In this document: positions 8,308 through 16,437 of the stretch, one piece after another
Numbering within the stretch: position 1 is the stretch's first letter
Layout of the letters: the number at the start of each line of letters is the position of its first letter
DNA from: Burkholderia singularis
Lineage (GTDB): Bacteria; Pseudomonadota; Gammaproteobacteria; Burkholderiales; Burkholderiaceae
DNA: 45,979 bases
Direction of reading: 5' to 3'
NCBI RefSeq assembly: GCF_900176645.1
Contig: NZ_FXAN01000111.1
Coordinates: 1-45,979, forward strand
Notes under the pieces: model-generated
Told to the model about the DNA's origin: nothing
What the model saw: the letters and a program-made list of their open reading frames with translations, nothing else
Database searches by the model: none
Made by a program: the position numbers and the translations under genes

Positions 8308-10011
8308 CTACGGCTGCGGGGAGAACTCGCGAACGGTGCCGTTCTCCAGCCGATACGCGCGATCCGCGATCTTCAGCATCGAACGGTGATGCGTGATGAC
8401 GATGAGCGTCGGCACGCGCTCGCGAATGCGGGCGAATATCCGCGCTTCGCGCGCGGCGTCGAGCGACGACGTCGGTTCGTCGAAAATCACCACCGACGGG
8501 CGCCGGGCCAACGCGCGCCCCAATGCGATGCGCTGGCGCTCGCCGCCGGACAGCGCCCTGCCCTGTATCCCGAGCGGCCGATCGAGCGCATCGCCGCCGC
8601 TGCCGCGCTCAAGCGAATCCAGCTCCAGCAGATCGACCAGTTCGCGCAGCGCCGAATCCGGCGGCGGCTCGTCGCAGCCGTAGACGAGATTGTCCCGCAG
8701 CGTTCCGGTCAGGATCAGCGGGGATTGCGGCGCGACGGCCACTTCGCGCGAAATGTCGGCAATCGCCATGTCGCGCACGTTCGCGCCGTACAACGTCACC
8801 ATGCCCCGTTCAGGCTGCGTCAGCCCGAGCATCAGATTCGCCAGACTGGATTTCCCGCCGCCCGACGGCCCCATCAGAACGACCAGTTCCTGCCGCCCGA
8901 TCCTCATGTTCACGTCGCGCAGTATCGTGCGCCCGCCGGACGTCACGTCGACATGCTCGAGAACGTAGACATCGGAGGCGGACCGGTCGAACGACGCATT
9001 TGCGCTTTCCCGCTCCAGCGGCAATTCGAGCAGGCCGAAGCCGTCGCGCAACGCGATATGGTTGCGCCGCAGATCCGAGAGCGACGCGGCGAGACTCGTG
9101 AACGGCAACGTCAGCGCGACGATGTAGCCGACGATCATCACGAAATCGCCAACCTGGAACGCATGGCGCGCCGCCTGCATCGCCGCGGCAACGGTGAAGG
9201 CGGTGAGCAGCAGCCCGGTGCACGCGGCCTGCGCGGCGAGCAGCACGGACAGCCGCGCATTGCCGCGGGATACCTTGCCCACGTAGACATCGAGCACGTT
9301 GCGCAGCGCCGCGTCTTCCCGCGCATACGCATGATTGAGCTTGATGTCGAGCATGAAATTCAGTTTCTCGACGAGATGGCTGGACAGCAGATCGGACGCG
9401 CTGAATATCTCCGTATGCGCGTGCTTGCTCTGCTTCGCAATCGCCCAGGTCACCGCAAAGAGCACGAGCATCGCTCCGACGAACGCGAATGCGAACGCAC
9501 CGCTCGTCACGCGCCACAGTACGGCCCCGGACAGCAGCAACTGAAACGCGGTCGGCACGATGACCCAGAACACCGCGAACGTGATCGCGCTGAACGCATC
9601 GCGGCCGCGCGCGACGACCGACACGAGCGCGCCAGGATCGGTCTCGATCAGGCGCGCGTAATCGACCCGGATCAGCCGTGCATAAACCGCCTGTTGAAAT
9701 GCCGCGTCGCATCGCGCGAGCAAGGCCGCGGAATAGATGTTCTTCAGCCATTCGCCGGCGTGCGCGGCGGTCCACGTCAATCCATACGCGAGCGCAAGAA
9801 TCACCGCCAACGCCGGATACCGGTGCGCGTCGGCAATCGACAGCGCATTGGTTGCCTGCCTCAGCAAATACGGCACCAGCGTGTACAGCGCGGAGATGCC
9901 CGCCATCAGGAGCGTCGCCAGCACGAAATGCGCGGCGAGCCTCGGATATCGGCTCGCCGTGATCCGGTAGGCAGTGGCGTAATCGTTAAACAATTCCAGC
10001 ACGAATGGCAT
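8308..10011 (-). CDS. Lasso peptide ABC exporter (D protein)
   Basis: Full-length ABC exporter half-transporter (567 aa), last gene of the lasso operon. About six membrane helices lie in residues 25-310. The ATPase domain shows Walker A GPSGGGKSS, the Q-loop region APQSPLILTG, signature LSGGERQRIALG, Walker B VVIFDEPTSSLD and the H-loop VITHHRS. In known proteobacterial lasso systems (McjD, CapD) this protein exports the mature peptide and gives immunity, and I infer the same here. Helix residues such as ARLIRVDYARLIETDPGAL are typical of the intracellular coupling region. The start is ATG at 10011, 85 bases after the end of the synthetase gene. No separate immunity gene was found. Confidence 0.9.
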   Translation of the reverse strand: MPFVLELFNDYATAYRITASRYPRLAAHFVLATLLMAGISALYTLVPYLLRQATNALSIADAHRYPALAVILALAYGLTWTAAHAGEWLKNIYSAALLARCDAAFQQAVYARLIRVDYARLIETDPGALVSVVARGRDAFSAITFAVFWVIVPTAFQLLLSGAVLWRVTSGAFAFAFVGAMLVLFAVTWAIAKQSKHAHTEIFSASDLLSSHLVEKLNFMLDIKLNHAYAREDAALRNVLDVYVGKVSRGNARLSVLLAAQAACTGLLLTAFTVAAAMQAARHAFQVGDFVMIVGYIVALTLPFTSLAASLSDLRRNHIALRDGFGLLELPLERESANASFDRSASDVYVLEHVDVTSGGRTILRDVNMRIGRQELVVLMGPSGGGKSSLANLMLGLTQPERGMVTLYGANVRDMAIADISREVAVAPQSPLILTGTLRDNLVYGCDEPPPDSALRELVDLLELDSLERGSGGDALDRPLGIQGRALSGGERQRIALGRALARRPSVVIFDEPTSSLDAAREARIFARIRERVPTLIVITHHRSMLKIADRAYRLENGTVREFSPQP

Positions 10012-10096
10012 TGAATCCCTCGTCAGACCGCGAACGCCGCTCGCGGGCGTCGACCCGCTCGCTTCCGAACCACGGGCGGGCTCGCCGTGCCCCGCA

Positions 10097-11833
10097 TCAG
10101 GCCGAGCCTGCCAGGCCGCGCACGAACATCTCGATCGAATAAATGCGGGTGATCTCCACCATGCCGACCGGATAGCCCAACGCCGCCCGCTTGATCAGCT
10201 TGGCCATGCCGTCCGGGTCGACAAGCCCGCGGGCCGCGCACCATCCGCCCGCGCACGTCTCGCGCACATGAGCGTGATAGGCTTTGATGCCCGCGAGCGC
10301 CGAGTGCATGATATCGCCCTTGTCGGTTCGCCAGAGATTCGGCAAGCCGGAGGCGGCGAAGACCGATCGACGCACGGGCAGCCGGCTGTGATCCGCGGAA
10401 AACATGTCTTCGATAGGCGAGCGCAACGCATGTTCGATGACCGGCTGCGACAGGAACGGCATGACCGGGCGACGGCTTCCCGCTCCGATGTGGACGAGCC
10501 CGTCTTCGAGACTCGCGCCCAGGATCGCAATTTGATAGCGCCTGCCCGGCTTCAACCGGAGCGACGCGTGACGCAGGACGTCATGGTACAGGCCGATGGT
10601 CGGCGGCTTCACGCCGCTTGGCACGACAGATGTCATCGCCGGCTGAACGGCCGGCTCGCCGAAGAATTTCGTCGTCTCCCGCCACGCTTGCGCGAGCACC
10701 GTCCAGATCGGCAGCCGGTATTGAATCGCGAGATCCCGCAACGCGCCCGCGACGCGCGCGGCGCGCAAGCCCGTTACGGCGTCGACGACCGCGCTGAATG
10801 GCGGCGGTGCGAGATACAACGAATCGCCGCCGTGCCCGTTCAACATCACCCCGCCGCCGTCCGCCAGGCCGCTCTGCGCGAAACCGGCGTCGTGAGCAAG
10901 GAAGCAGAGCCGGGTGCCTGGCCTCGGCACCGCTGGCGGACGCTCGAACGGTGTAAACGGCAAGCGTGCGAGCAATGGATAAGTTTGGTGCTCGATCCCG
11001 CAATGCTCGGCCACGGCCCGTGCAATCGACACTTCGTTCGACGACGCGCGCGCAGGATCGAAATGCGTGACCGCCACCGTCCGCCGATGTAATTCCGTGC
11101 GTTTCAGTCCCACCGCAAGCGACGTCGAATCGATACCGCCCGACAGTTCGAGAAAAATCTTCGACTCGCCATCGAGCATCGAGCGCTGCACCATCGTCAG
11201 CACATCGATGAAATCCCGGCTGGCATGACGCCGATGCCAGTTCCACGGCGACCATGCTCGCCGAAGCTCGGGAGGCCGATCGCGTTTCCAGCGCATCGCG
11301 AACCCTGGCGGCAACAGAGAAATGCCTTGCCAACCGGTTTGCGTCGGCTCGCCGCAGCCATACGCCGCGTACTGACTGAGATAATGCGCATCCGGCTCCT
11401 GCGGCAAGCCCGCCAGCGTGATCAATTCACTGATCGTATCGCCGACGTGCATCGCTCCGTCGGCCGCCTGATGGTAGAAAACCGGGCACTGACCGCACGG
11501 GTCCATCAGGATCAGAAAATCATCCGAGCGCTTGTCATAGATGATGAGCGAATAGTCACCCCAATACCGCCGGCTCACGTCCTCGTAATCGGTCAGCGCC
11601 GCGCGCACGACGTCAGCCGCGGCCGCCCGGGCGCCGTCGCCGTGCGCAAACAGCCGCCCGTTGGCGACCCATGCCGCCCGCGCGTCCTCCCCGAACGTCA
11701 CGGCCTGCCCGCGAGCTGAATCCGTCGTGGCAAACACGGCGACACAACCGGCCTCGGTCGCCCATACGCGCTCGTGCGCCAGCCGGGACGCGGGCTCCTG
11801 CCGCATTGAGGGTTGCAATACCGCATAGGCCAT
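10097..11833 (-). CDS. Lasso peptide macrolactam synthetase (C protein)
   Basis: Asparagine synthetase-like enzyme (578 aa), third gene of the operon. In lasso systems it adenylates the ring Asp/Glu side chain and joins it to the amino group of core residue 1. The ATP-pyrophosphatase loop SGGIDS is at 231-236 and a second family motif GHGGDS at 333-338. The N-terminal 200 residues resemble a glutamine amidotransferase domain but start MAYAVLQP without the Cys2 nucleophile, as expected for a ring-closing enzyme that does not use glutamine. It begins 18 bases after the B stop, so the two are probably translationally coupled. The start ATG at 11833 has no clear Shine-Dalgarno, which also suggests coupling. 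Confidence 0.92.
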   Translation of the reverse strand: MAYAVLQPSMRQEPASRLAHERVWATEAGCVAVFATTDSARGQAVTFGEDARAAWVANGRLFAHGDGARAAAADVVRAALTDYEDVSRRYWGDYSLIIYDKRSDDFLILMDPCGQCPVFYHQAADGAMHVGDTISELITLAGLPQEPDAHYLSQYAAYGCGEPTQTGWQGISLLPPGFAMRWKRDRPPELRRAWSPWNWHRRHASRDFIDVLTMVQRSMLDGESKIFLELSGGIDSTSLAVGLKRTELHRRTVAVTHFDPARASSNEVSIARAVAEHCGIEHQTYPLLARLPFTPFERPPAVPRPGTRLCFLAHDAGFAQSGLADGGGVMLNGHGGDSLYLAPPPFSAVVDAVTGLRAARVAGALRDLAIQYRLPIWTVLAQAWRETTKFFGEPAVQPAMTSVVPSGVKPPTIGLYHDVLRHASLRLKPGRRYQIAILGASLEDGLVHIGAGSRRPVMPFLSQPVIEHALRSPIEDMFSADHSRLPVRRSVFAASGLPNLWRTDKGDIMHSALAGIKAYHAHVRETCAGGWCAARGLVDPDGMAKLIKRAALGYPVGMVEITRIYSIEMFVRGLAGSA

Positions 11834-11851
11834 GATGAGCGCGCCGTCGAA

Positions 11852-12517
11852 TCAACCGGTTTCGAGAATGACCGCAAGCTGGTCTCGTAACGTGGGCTCG
11901 TCTCCCACTACCTCACGATCCAGCTCCGCCCATGCATGGGCATAGAACGGGTGATTCTGCACACCGACGACCAGACGGAGATCATGGCCATACCGGAAGC
12001 CGAGCAAAACCAGCGTCGTTGCCCATTCCAGGCACTTGGTCTTTTTGGGATACAGCATGCAGGCCGCATTGAGCGACCGGATCGGGACATCGACACGCAG
12101 CGCGGCGCGCGGGCGGCGCGCCTGCCTCGCCCGCTCAATCATGCGCGTCAACCCGATCATCCGTTCGGTGTTCGCGCAACGATGCACCGCATGGAGTGTC
12201 GCGAGCGCGCGTGCGACGACCAAGCCATTCGAAAACGAGACGTCGCGCCGCAGGATCGCCCAGCAATTCAACGACACGCCGGAATACGTCCGACGGGCTC
12301 CGTTGCTGATCGCTTCGAACGCGGACCGATGAATCGGCAATCCGACGTTGTCGTCCGCCGCCGCGCCGGATTGATCATTTTCACGCGCCAAAATAGCATC
12401 GACGCGTCTTTTCAATTCTCTCGATTGTGCTTCCGAAAATACCGTATAAATATCGCCCGTCATATCGAGACTGATAAGCTGACCTTCGAACCAGACAAAA
12501 CGGGTATTATCATTCAT
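11852..12517 (-). CDS. Lasso peptide leader protease with fused recognition domain (B protein)
   Basis: Second gene of the lasso operon (221 aa). The N-terminal part (about 1-80, starting FVWFEGQLISLDMTGDIYTVF) looks like the precursor-binding RRE/B1 region. The C-terminal part is a transglutaminase-type Cys protease that removes the leader. The proposed triad is Cys162 (TKCLEWA), His194 (AHAWAE) and Asp206 (VVGDE). The spacings of 32 and 12 residues equal those I remember for McjB (Cys150, His182, Asp194). B1 and B2 are thus one fused protein, as in capistruin and microcin J25 clusters, rather than split as in Gram-positive clusters. ATG at 12517 lies 10 bases after a G-rich hairpin arm that may serve as ribosome-binding site. 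Confidence 0.92.
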   Translation of the reverse strand: MNDNTRFVWFEGQLISLDMTGDIYTVFSEAQSRELKRRVDAILARENDQSGAAADDNVGLPIHRSAFEAISNGARRTYSGVSLNCWAILRRDVSFSNGLVVARALATLHAVHRCANTERMIGLTRMIERARQARRPRAALRVDVPIRSLNAACMLYPKKTKCLEWATTLVLLGFRYGHDLRLVVGVQNHPFYAHAWAELDREVVGDEPTLRDQLAVILETG

Positions 12518-12527
12518 ATATTAATTA

Positions 12528-12550
12528 CCCGCCCCGAATAACGGAGCGGG
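12528..12550 (-). promoter_or_regulatory. Hairpin between the lasso precursor gene and B
   Basis: In the minus-strand RNA the arms CCCGCUCCG and CGGGGCGGG pair (nine pairs, one of them U:G) around the loop UUAUU. It sits 22 bases after the precursor stop and 10 before the B start. The G-rich 3' arm is the only Shine-Dalgarno-like stretch for B, so the hairpin could limit B translation or hold up the polymerase, giving more precursor than enzyme. Stem-loops at this position are known in other lasso clusters. No U-run follows, only AU-rich UAAUUAAUAU. Confidence 0.65.
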
Positions 12551-12572
12551 AAAGAATCAAACGACGATCGGT

Positions 12573-12704
12573 TTAAAGCTTATAAACGAATCGGTTGATC
12601 TCAAGGATAGACCCACCTGCCGCTCCCTGCGTGGCTTCCGTCGCATTCACCGTTTCGATTTCCTCGAAATCCACGACTTCAACAACATCTTGCTTCTGTT
12701 CCAT
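12573..12704 (-). CDS. Lasso peptide precursor (A peptide), 43 aa
   Basis: Short gene that I translated directly. The leader starts MEQKQDVVEVVDFEEIETVN and continues ATEATQ (residues 1-26); the core is GAAGGSILEINRFVYKL (27-43). The lasso rules are met: Thr25 at -2, Gly27 as core residue 1, and Glu35 at core position 9 to close a 9-residue ring. That leaves an eight-residue tail, INRFVYKL, with Arg, Phe and Tyr as possible plugs. Starting at Gly30 or Gly31 would give rings of six or five residues, so Gly27 is the only sensible start. ATG at 12704 has AAGGAG seven bases upstream; another ATG at 12709 is out of frame. The leader is acidic and rich in Val, Glu and Asp. The core is unlike capistruin (GTPGFQTPDARVISRFGFN). 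It is first in the operon A-B-C-D. The product itself is inferred. Confidence 0.9.
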   Translation of the reverse strand: MEQKQDVVEVVDFEEIETVNATEATQGAAGGSILEINRFVYKL

Positions 12705-12979
12705 TTCATTTCTCCTTAGTGCGGAAATATCCGCGATATGAGACGAATCGGAATAACGAACCTCTTTATTGAAGTTCGCCGGATCAATATACAGGATTCA
12801 TCTCGATGTAATGATAGAGTAAACATTCTAACAAACACATTACTATATAATTTCCCAACCAAAATGAGATATATCAATTAGACCGTCAAACTCCATCGGC
12901 AATACCCATCGGCAGCCGGCGCGCCCTTTCCGGTCGAGCTTGCGCTGCCTGTAGCCCTCTGGCTTTCCAAGGTCATCCT
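12705..12979. promoter_or_regulatory. AT-rich divergent promoter region of the lasso operon and the S10 peptidase
   Basis: About 275 bases, with the part from 12720 to 12890 markedly AT-rich compared with its flanks. It must carry the minus-strand promoter for the lasso operon and the plus-strand promoter for the carboxypeptidase-like gene. Several TATA-like stretches and one TTGACG (minus strand, 12884-12889) are present, but no pair of boxes at 16-18 base spacing is convincing. No second precursor gene was recognised here. Confidence 0.5.
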
Positions 12980-14527
12980 ATGAGACAAAAGCGCTTGTTC
13001 CCTAAATCCATGCGATGGTGGCTCATCGTCCTGACCGTGGCGCTACATGCGTGCGGCGATCAGGATCGCGGCGCATTCTCCGATCAATCGGCGGCGTCTG
13101 CGCAATCGGCGTCGCAACCGGCCGCCGATCGCCCGCTCATCGATGAGCGCGAATACTCGAATCGCGGCGACGCAGCGCTGCCCGACGCATCCGAAGCGGC
13201 GGCAGTGACCCATCGTCAGATCGAACTCGACGGCCGCACGCTTCGATATACGGCAACCACGGGGCATTTGACCGCCGCCGTCGATTCCGGCAAGCGCGCG
13301 TCGATGTTCTACGTCGCCTACACAGTCGACGATCGCGCCCGCTCCAAACGCCCCGTGACGTTCCTGTTCAATGGCGGCCCCGTCACCGCGAGCGTCTGGC
13401 TGCATCTGGGCAGTTGGGGGCCCAAGCGCATCGCCGCCGAAGCGCGCGGCACGAACGCGCTCCGCCCAACGTTGATCGATTCGGACGACAGCCTGCTCGA
13501 CCAGAGCGACCTGGTGTTCGTCGATGCAGTCGGCACCGGCTACTCGCAAGCCATCGCGCCGAGCGTCAACCGCGATTTCTGGGGCGTGGACCAGGATGCG
13601 GCGGCATTTCACGGTTTCATCCTGCACTACATCGAGGTCAATCGCCGCGAGGCATCGCCGATCTATCTCTACGGGGAGTCATACGGCGGCATCCGCGCGG
13701 CCGTGCTGGCCAATCTGCTGGCGACGTCCGGCGCGACGCTGGGCGGCGTGGTGCTGAATTCGCCGATCCTCAACTTCAACACCGCATGCGATCTCGGCGC
13801 GCCGGATTGCACCGGCTTCATCCCCAGCTATGCCGCCGTGTCGACGCATCATCGCGTGTCGAACAAGCCCGATGCGATGCCGGCCGCCGACTACGCGCGG
13901 CAGGCCGGCCGCTTCGCCGTCGACATCTATCGCCCGGCGCTGCTCGACTACCTCCGGCGCGGCGCCGCCCCGTCCGCCGTGTTGCTCGCCGATCTGGCGG
14001 GATACACCGGGATTGCGCCGGCAGAGTGGGCCCGCCATCTGAACATGACGCCGGACCTCTACGTCACCCGCGTCAGGCCCGGTTACGTCATCGATATCAA
14101 CGACGGACGCAACAGCGCGCCAGCCGGAAGCGACTGGCAAGATCCATATCGCGATGCGCTCGAAGCCGGCATTCATGCGCTGTTGCCGGACTTTCTCGGC
14201 TATCGCGCCCGCTCGGCCTATTCGATGGGCGCGGGCGACGCCTGGACATGGGAACACGACGGTTTGCCGTTGCCCGACGCGATACCCGATCTCGCATCGG
14301 CGCTTGCGCAGAGCCCCGGCATGCAAGTCGTGGCGTTGAACGGGTATCACGATCTGAATTGCCCGTTTCTCCAGACCGAGCTGGAGCTGGAGCGAGTCGG
14401 CTATGCGCATCGCGTCCGGTCGCATACGTTCGCCGGAGGACATATGACCTACTTGACCGAAGCGTCGCGCCAGCCGATGAGGCAGGCGCTGCGCGACCTC
14501 TATCGCCAAGCCGGAGATCGCTCATGA
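12980..14527 (+). CDS. S10 serine carboxypeptidase-like lipoprotein
   Basis: A 515-aa exported protein of peptidase family S10. The N-terminus MRQKRLFPKSMRWWLIVLTVALHAC has a lipobox (LHAC), so it is probably a lipoprotein, followed by a Ser/Ala/Gln-rich linker. S10 landmarks are FLFNGGPVTASVW (oxyanion region), the nucleophile Ser234 in YGESYGG, and near the C-terminus GYHDLNCP and FAGGHMTYL, which supply Asp and His. Family enzymes remove C-terminal residues from peptides, often at acid pH. The start is ATG at 12980 with AAGG upstream. The gene faces the lasso cluster across a shared promoter region and overlaps the next gene by ATGA. Whether it acts on the lasso peptide is unknown. Confidence 0.87.
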   Translation: MRQKRLFPKSMRWWLIVLTVALHACGDQDRGAFSDQSAASAQSASQPAADRPLIDEREYSNRGDAALPDASEAAAVTHRQIELDGRTLRYTATTGHLTAAVDSGKRASMFYVAYTVDDRARSKRPVTFLFNGGPVTASVWLHLGSWGPKRIAAEARGTNALRPTLIDSDDSLLDQSDLVFVDAVGTGYSQAIAPSVNRDFWGVDQDAAAFHGFILHYIEVNRREASPIYLYGESYGGIRAAVLANLLATSGATLGGVVLNSPILNFNTACDLGAPDCTGFIPSYAAVSTHHRVSNKPDAMPAADYARQAGRFAVDIYRPALLDYLRRGAAPSAVLLADLAGYTGIAPAEWARHLNMTPDLYVTRVRPGYVIDINDGRNSAPAGSDWQDPYRDALEAGIHALLPDFLGYRARSAYSMGAGDAWTWEHDGLPLPDAIPDLASALAQSPGMQVVALNGYHDLNCPFLQTELELERVGYAHRVRSHTFAGGHMTYLTEASRQPMRQALRDLYRQAGDRS

Positions 14528-14994
14528 ACAAGCCGCATCGCCCGACACACCCGCGCGCCGCACTGCTTGGCGACGTCCGCCGGGAAAGCCCGCCGATGCG
14601 CCGGCGCGGCCTCGCCGCCGGCCTGATTCACGCGTGGGCGCTCCTGTTGTGCGCAGCCTCGGCTTGCGCTCAGACAGCAAGCCCGGCGTATCCGCCGCGC
14701 GCCGCGCCGCCAAACGAAAACCCCGAGCGCATCCGCATTCCCCGGGATGTCCGCCCGTCGACGCAGCCGCCGCTATCGGGGCCCGCGCTGCAACGGCACC
14801 TGCGCGACCGTTACAAGCAACGTTTCGACAACGCCGACACCGACGCGACCGGCCGCATCACACGGGATCAGGCACGCCGCGCCGGCTGGGGCTACGTCGT
14901 CAATCATTTCGACGAGATCGACGCGGCCCAAACCGGCTACGTCACGTTCGACGACATCCTGCATTTCATGCAACGCGGCGGCGCGCGCCTGTGA
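14524..14994 (+). CDS. Small exported protein with two degenerate EF-hands
   Basis: A 156-aa protein translationally coupled to the S10 gene by ATGA. A signal peptide-like segment runs from about 25 to 49 (MRRRGLAAGLIHAWALLLCAASACA), so the ATG at 14596 is a possible alternative start; the longer form adds 24 charged residues. A Pro-rich stretch (52-85) precedes two EF-hand-like loops: DTDATGRITRDQ (105-116) and DAAQTGYVTFDD (133-144). Both lack some calcium ligands: the first has Gln instead of Glu at loop position 12 and the second has Ala at position 3. It may bind calcium weakly or be structural, perhaps as a partner of the peptidase. The function is not known. Confidence 0.75.
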   Translation: MNKPHRPTHPRAALLGDVRRESPPMRRRGLAAGLIHAWALLLCAASACAQTASPAYPPRAAPPNENPERIRIPRDVRPSTQPPLSGPALQRHLRDRYKQRFDNADTDATGRITRDQARRAGWGYVVNHFDEIDAAQTGYVTFDDILHFMQRGGARL

Positions 14995-15235
14995 GCGCAT
15001 CGGCGAGCGCGCCTACGGCCGCGCCGGCCGCTCGTCGAACGGATGGCGTGACGCGCCGCGCCGCCCGCCCACGGCCCCAAGCCGCGGCGGCGCCCCGTTG
15101 TAACGAACTGTCGAAATATTGAGGAAATTTGTCGCCGCATTGAACCGCGTCCCGCTTCCCCTATTCCAATGACCGGTTTGCATTTTCATTACAATCGCCT
15201 GCCTACCTTCGCCACACGCCAGTTTTCAGTTTCCG

Positions 15236-16435
15236 ATGAAAAAACTCCTACGCCGCCGGGCCGTCGCGGTCACGAGCGTTATCGTGCTGGTCGCGCTTGC
15301 CGTGCTCTACCAGCACTTTTTCGCCAAGAGCCGGGATCCGCAATACCTCACCGCGACAGTCGCCCGCGCCGACCTCGAGAACGCCGTGCTCGCGACCGGC
15401 ACGCTGCAGGCATCCAAGCAGGTCGACGTGGGCGCGCAGGTGTCCGGCCAATTGAAATCGCTGAAAGTCAAACTCGGCGACAACGTGAAGAAAGGCCAAT
15501 GGCTTGCCGAGATCGACCCGGTGATTTCGCAAAACGAACTGCGCCAGGCCGAAGCGAACGTCGACAACCTGAGCGCGCAAAAACGCTCGACCGCCGCGCA
15601 ACTGATGCAAGCAGAACTCGCGTTCAAGCGCCAGCAGCAGATGCTGTCCGACGATGCGACGGCACGCCAGGATTACGAGGCGGCGGTGGCGACGCTCAAC
15701 GTGCAGCGCGCGAACCTGGCCGCGTTCGACGCGCAGATTCGCGAGGCGCGGATCAAGATCGAGACCGCGCGCGCGAACCTCGGCTATACGCGCATCGTCG
15801 CGCCGATCGACGGTGAAGTGGTCGCGATCGTCACCCAGGAAGGCCAGACCGTGATCGCGCAGCAGCAGGCGCCGGTGATTCTGAAGCTCGCCGAACTCGA
15901 CACGATGACCGTCAAGGCGCAGGTGTCGGAAGCGGACGTGATCCGCATCCATGCGGGCCAAACCGCTTATTTCACGATCCTCGGCGAGCCCGACAAGCGC
16001 TACTACGGCAAGCTGCGCGCGATCGAGCCCGCGCCGCAGAATTTCCTCGACATGCAAGGCGGCGCGGGCGGCATGGGCGGCGGATCGTCGAAGCCGAACA
16101 CCGCCGTGTTCTACAACGCACTGTTCGACGTGCCGAATCCCGGCCATCGGCTGCGGATCTCGATGACCGCGCAAGTCAACATTCTGCTCGGCACCGCGTC
16201 CAACGCGCTCTACATCCCGGTCGCGGCGCTCGGCGCGAAGGACAAGGACGGCACATACGCGGTGCGCGTGCTCGGCGCCGACAACAAGGTGGCGACGCGC
16301 AAGATCCGCGCCGGCATCAACAACAACGTCAAGGTCGAGGTGCTTGCAGGCCTGCGCGAAGGCGAGCGCGTGATTCTTGGCGACGCGAGCGAACCGGCGG
16401 GCGCGGCCGCGGCGGCCTCGGGTGCGGAGCATTGA
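15236..16435 (+). CDS. macA: MacA-type periplasmic adaptor (membrane fusion protein)
   Basis: Inner-membrane-anchored adaptor (399 aa) of a tripartite efflux pump. There is one N-terminal membrane segment (about 10-28), then the lipoyl/barrel-sandwich half ATGTLQASKQVDVGAQVSGQLKSL. An alpha-helical hairpin runs from about 95 to 170, the second lipoyl half is at RIVAPIDGEVVAIVTQEGQTV, and a C-terminal beta-barrel follows. A Gly-rich loop GGAGGMGGGSS at about 275-285 fits the MacA family. It is the first gene of a three-gene operon, ending next to macB. In E. coli MacAB-TolC exports macrolides and peptides such as enterotoxin; the substrate here is unknown. The ATG start at 15236 precedes the usual short cytoplasmic tail MKKLLRRR. 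Confidence 0.92.
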   Translation: MKKLLRRRAVAVTSVIVLVALAVLYQHFFAKSRDPQYLTATVARADLENAVLATGTLQASKQVDVGAQVSGQLKSLKVKLGDNVKKGQWLAEIDPVISQNELRQAEANVDNLSAQKRSTAAQLMQAELAFKRQQQMLSDDATARQDYEAAVATLNVQRANLAAFDAQIREARIKIETARANLGYTRIVAPIDGEVVAIVTQEGQTVIAQQQAPVILKLAELDTMTVKAQVSEADVIRIHAGQTAYFTILGEPDKRYYGKLRAIEPAPQNFLDMQGGAGGMGGGSSKPNTAVFYNALFDVPNPGHRLRISMTAQVNILLGTASNALYIPVAALGAKDKDGTYAVRVLGADNKVATRKIRAGINNNVKVEVLAGLREGERVILGDASEPAGAAAAASGAEH

Positions 16436-16437
16436 CG

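Noticed and set aside
8254..10014. 586-aa open frame antisense to the lasso transporter
   Set aside because: Composition is Arg/Gln/His-rich without motifs, while the opposite strand encodes a complete ABC exporter with all signatures.
12573..12704. Capistruin as the product of the lasso cluster
   Set aside because: The translated core GAAGGSILEINRFVYKL has a different sequence, ring residue (Glu9, not Asp9) and length (17, not 19) from capistruin.
12573..12704. Core start at Gly30 or Gly31 of the precursor
   Set aside because: This would put Glu35 at position 6 or 5, too small for a lasso ring, and would lose Thr at -2.
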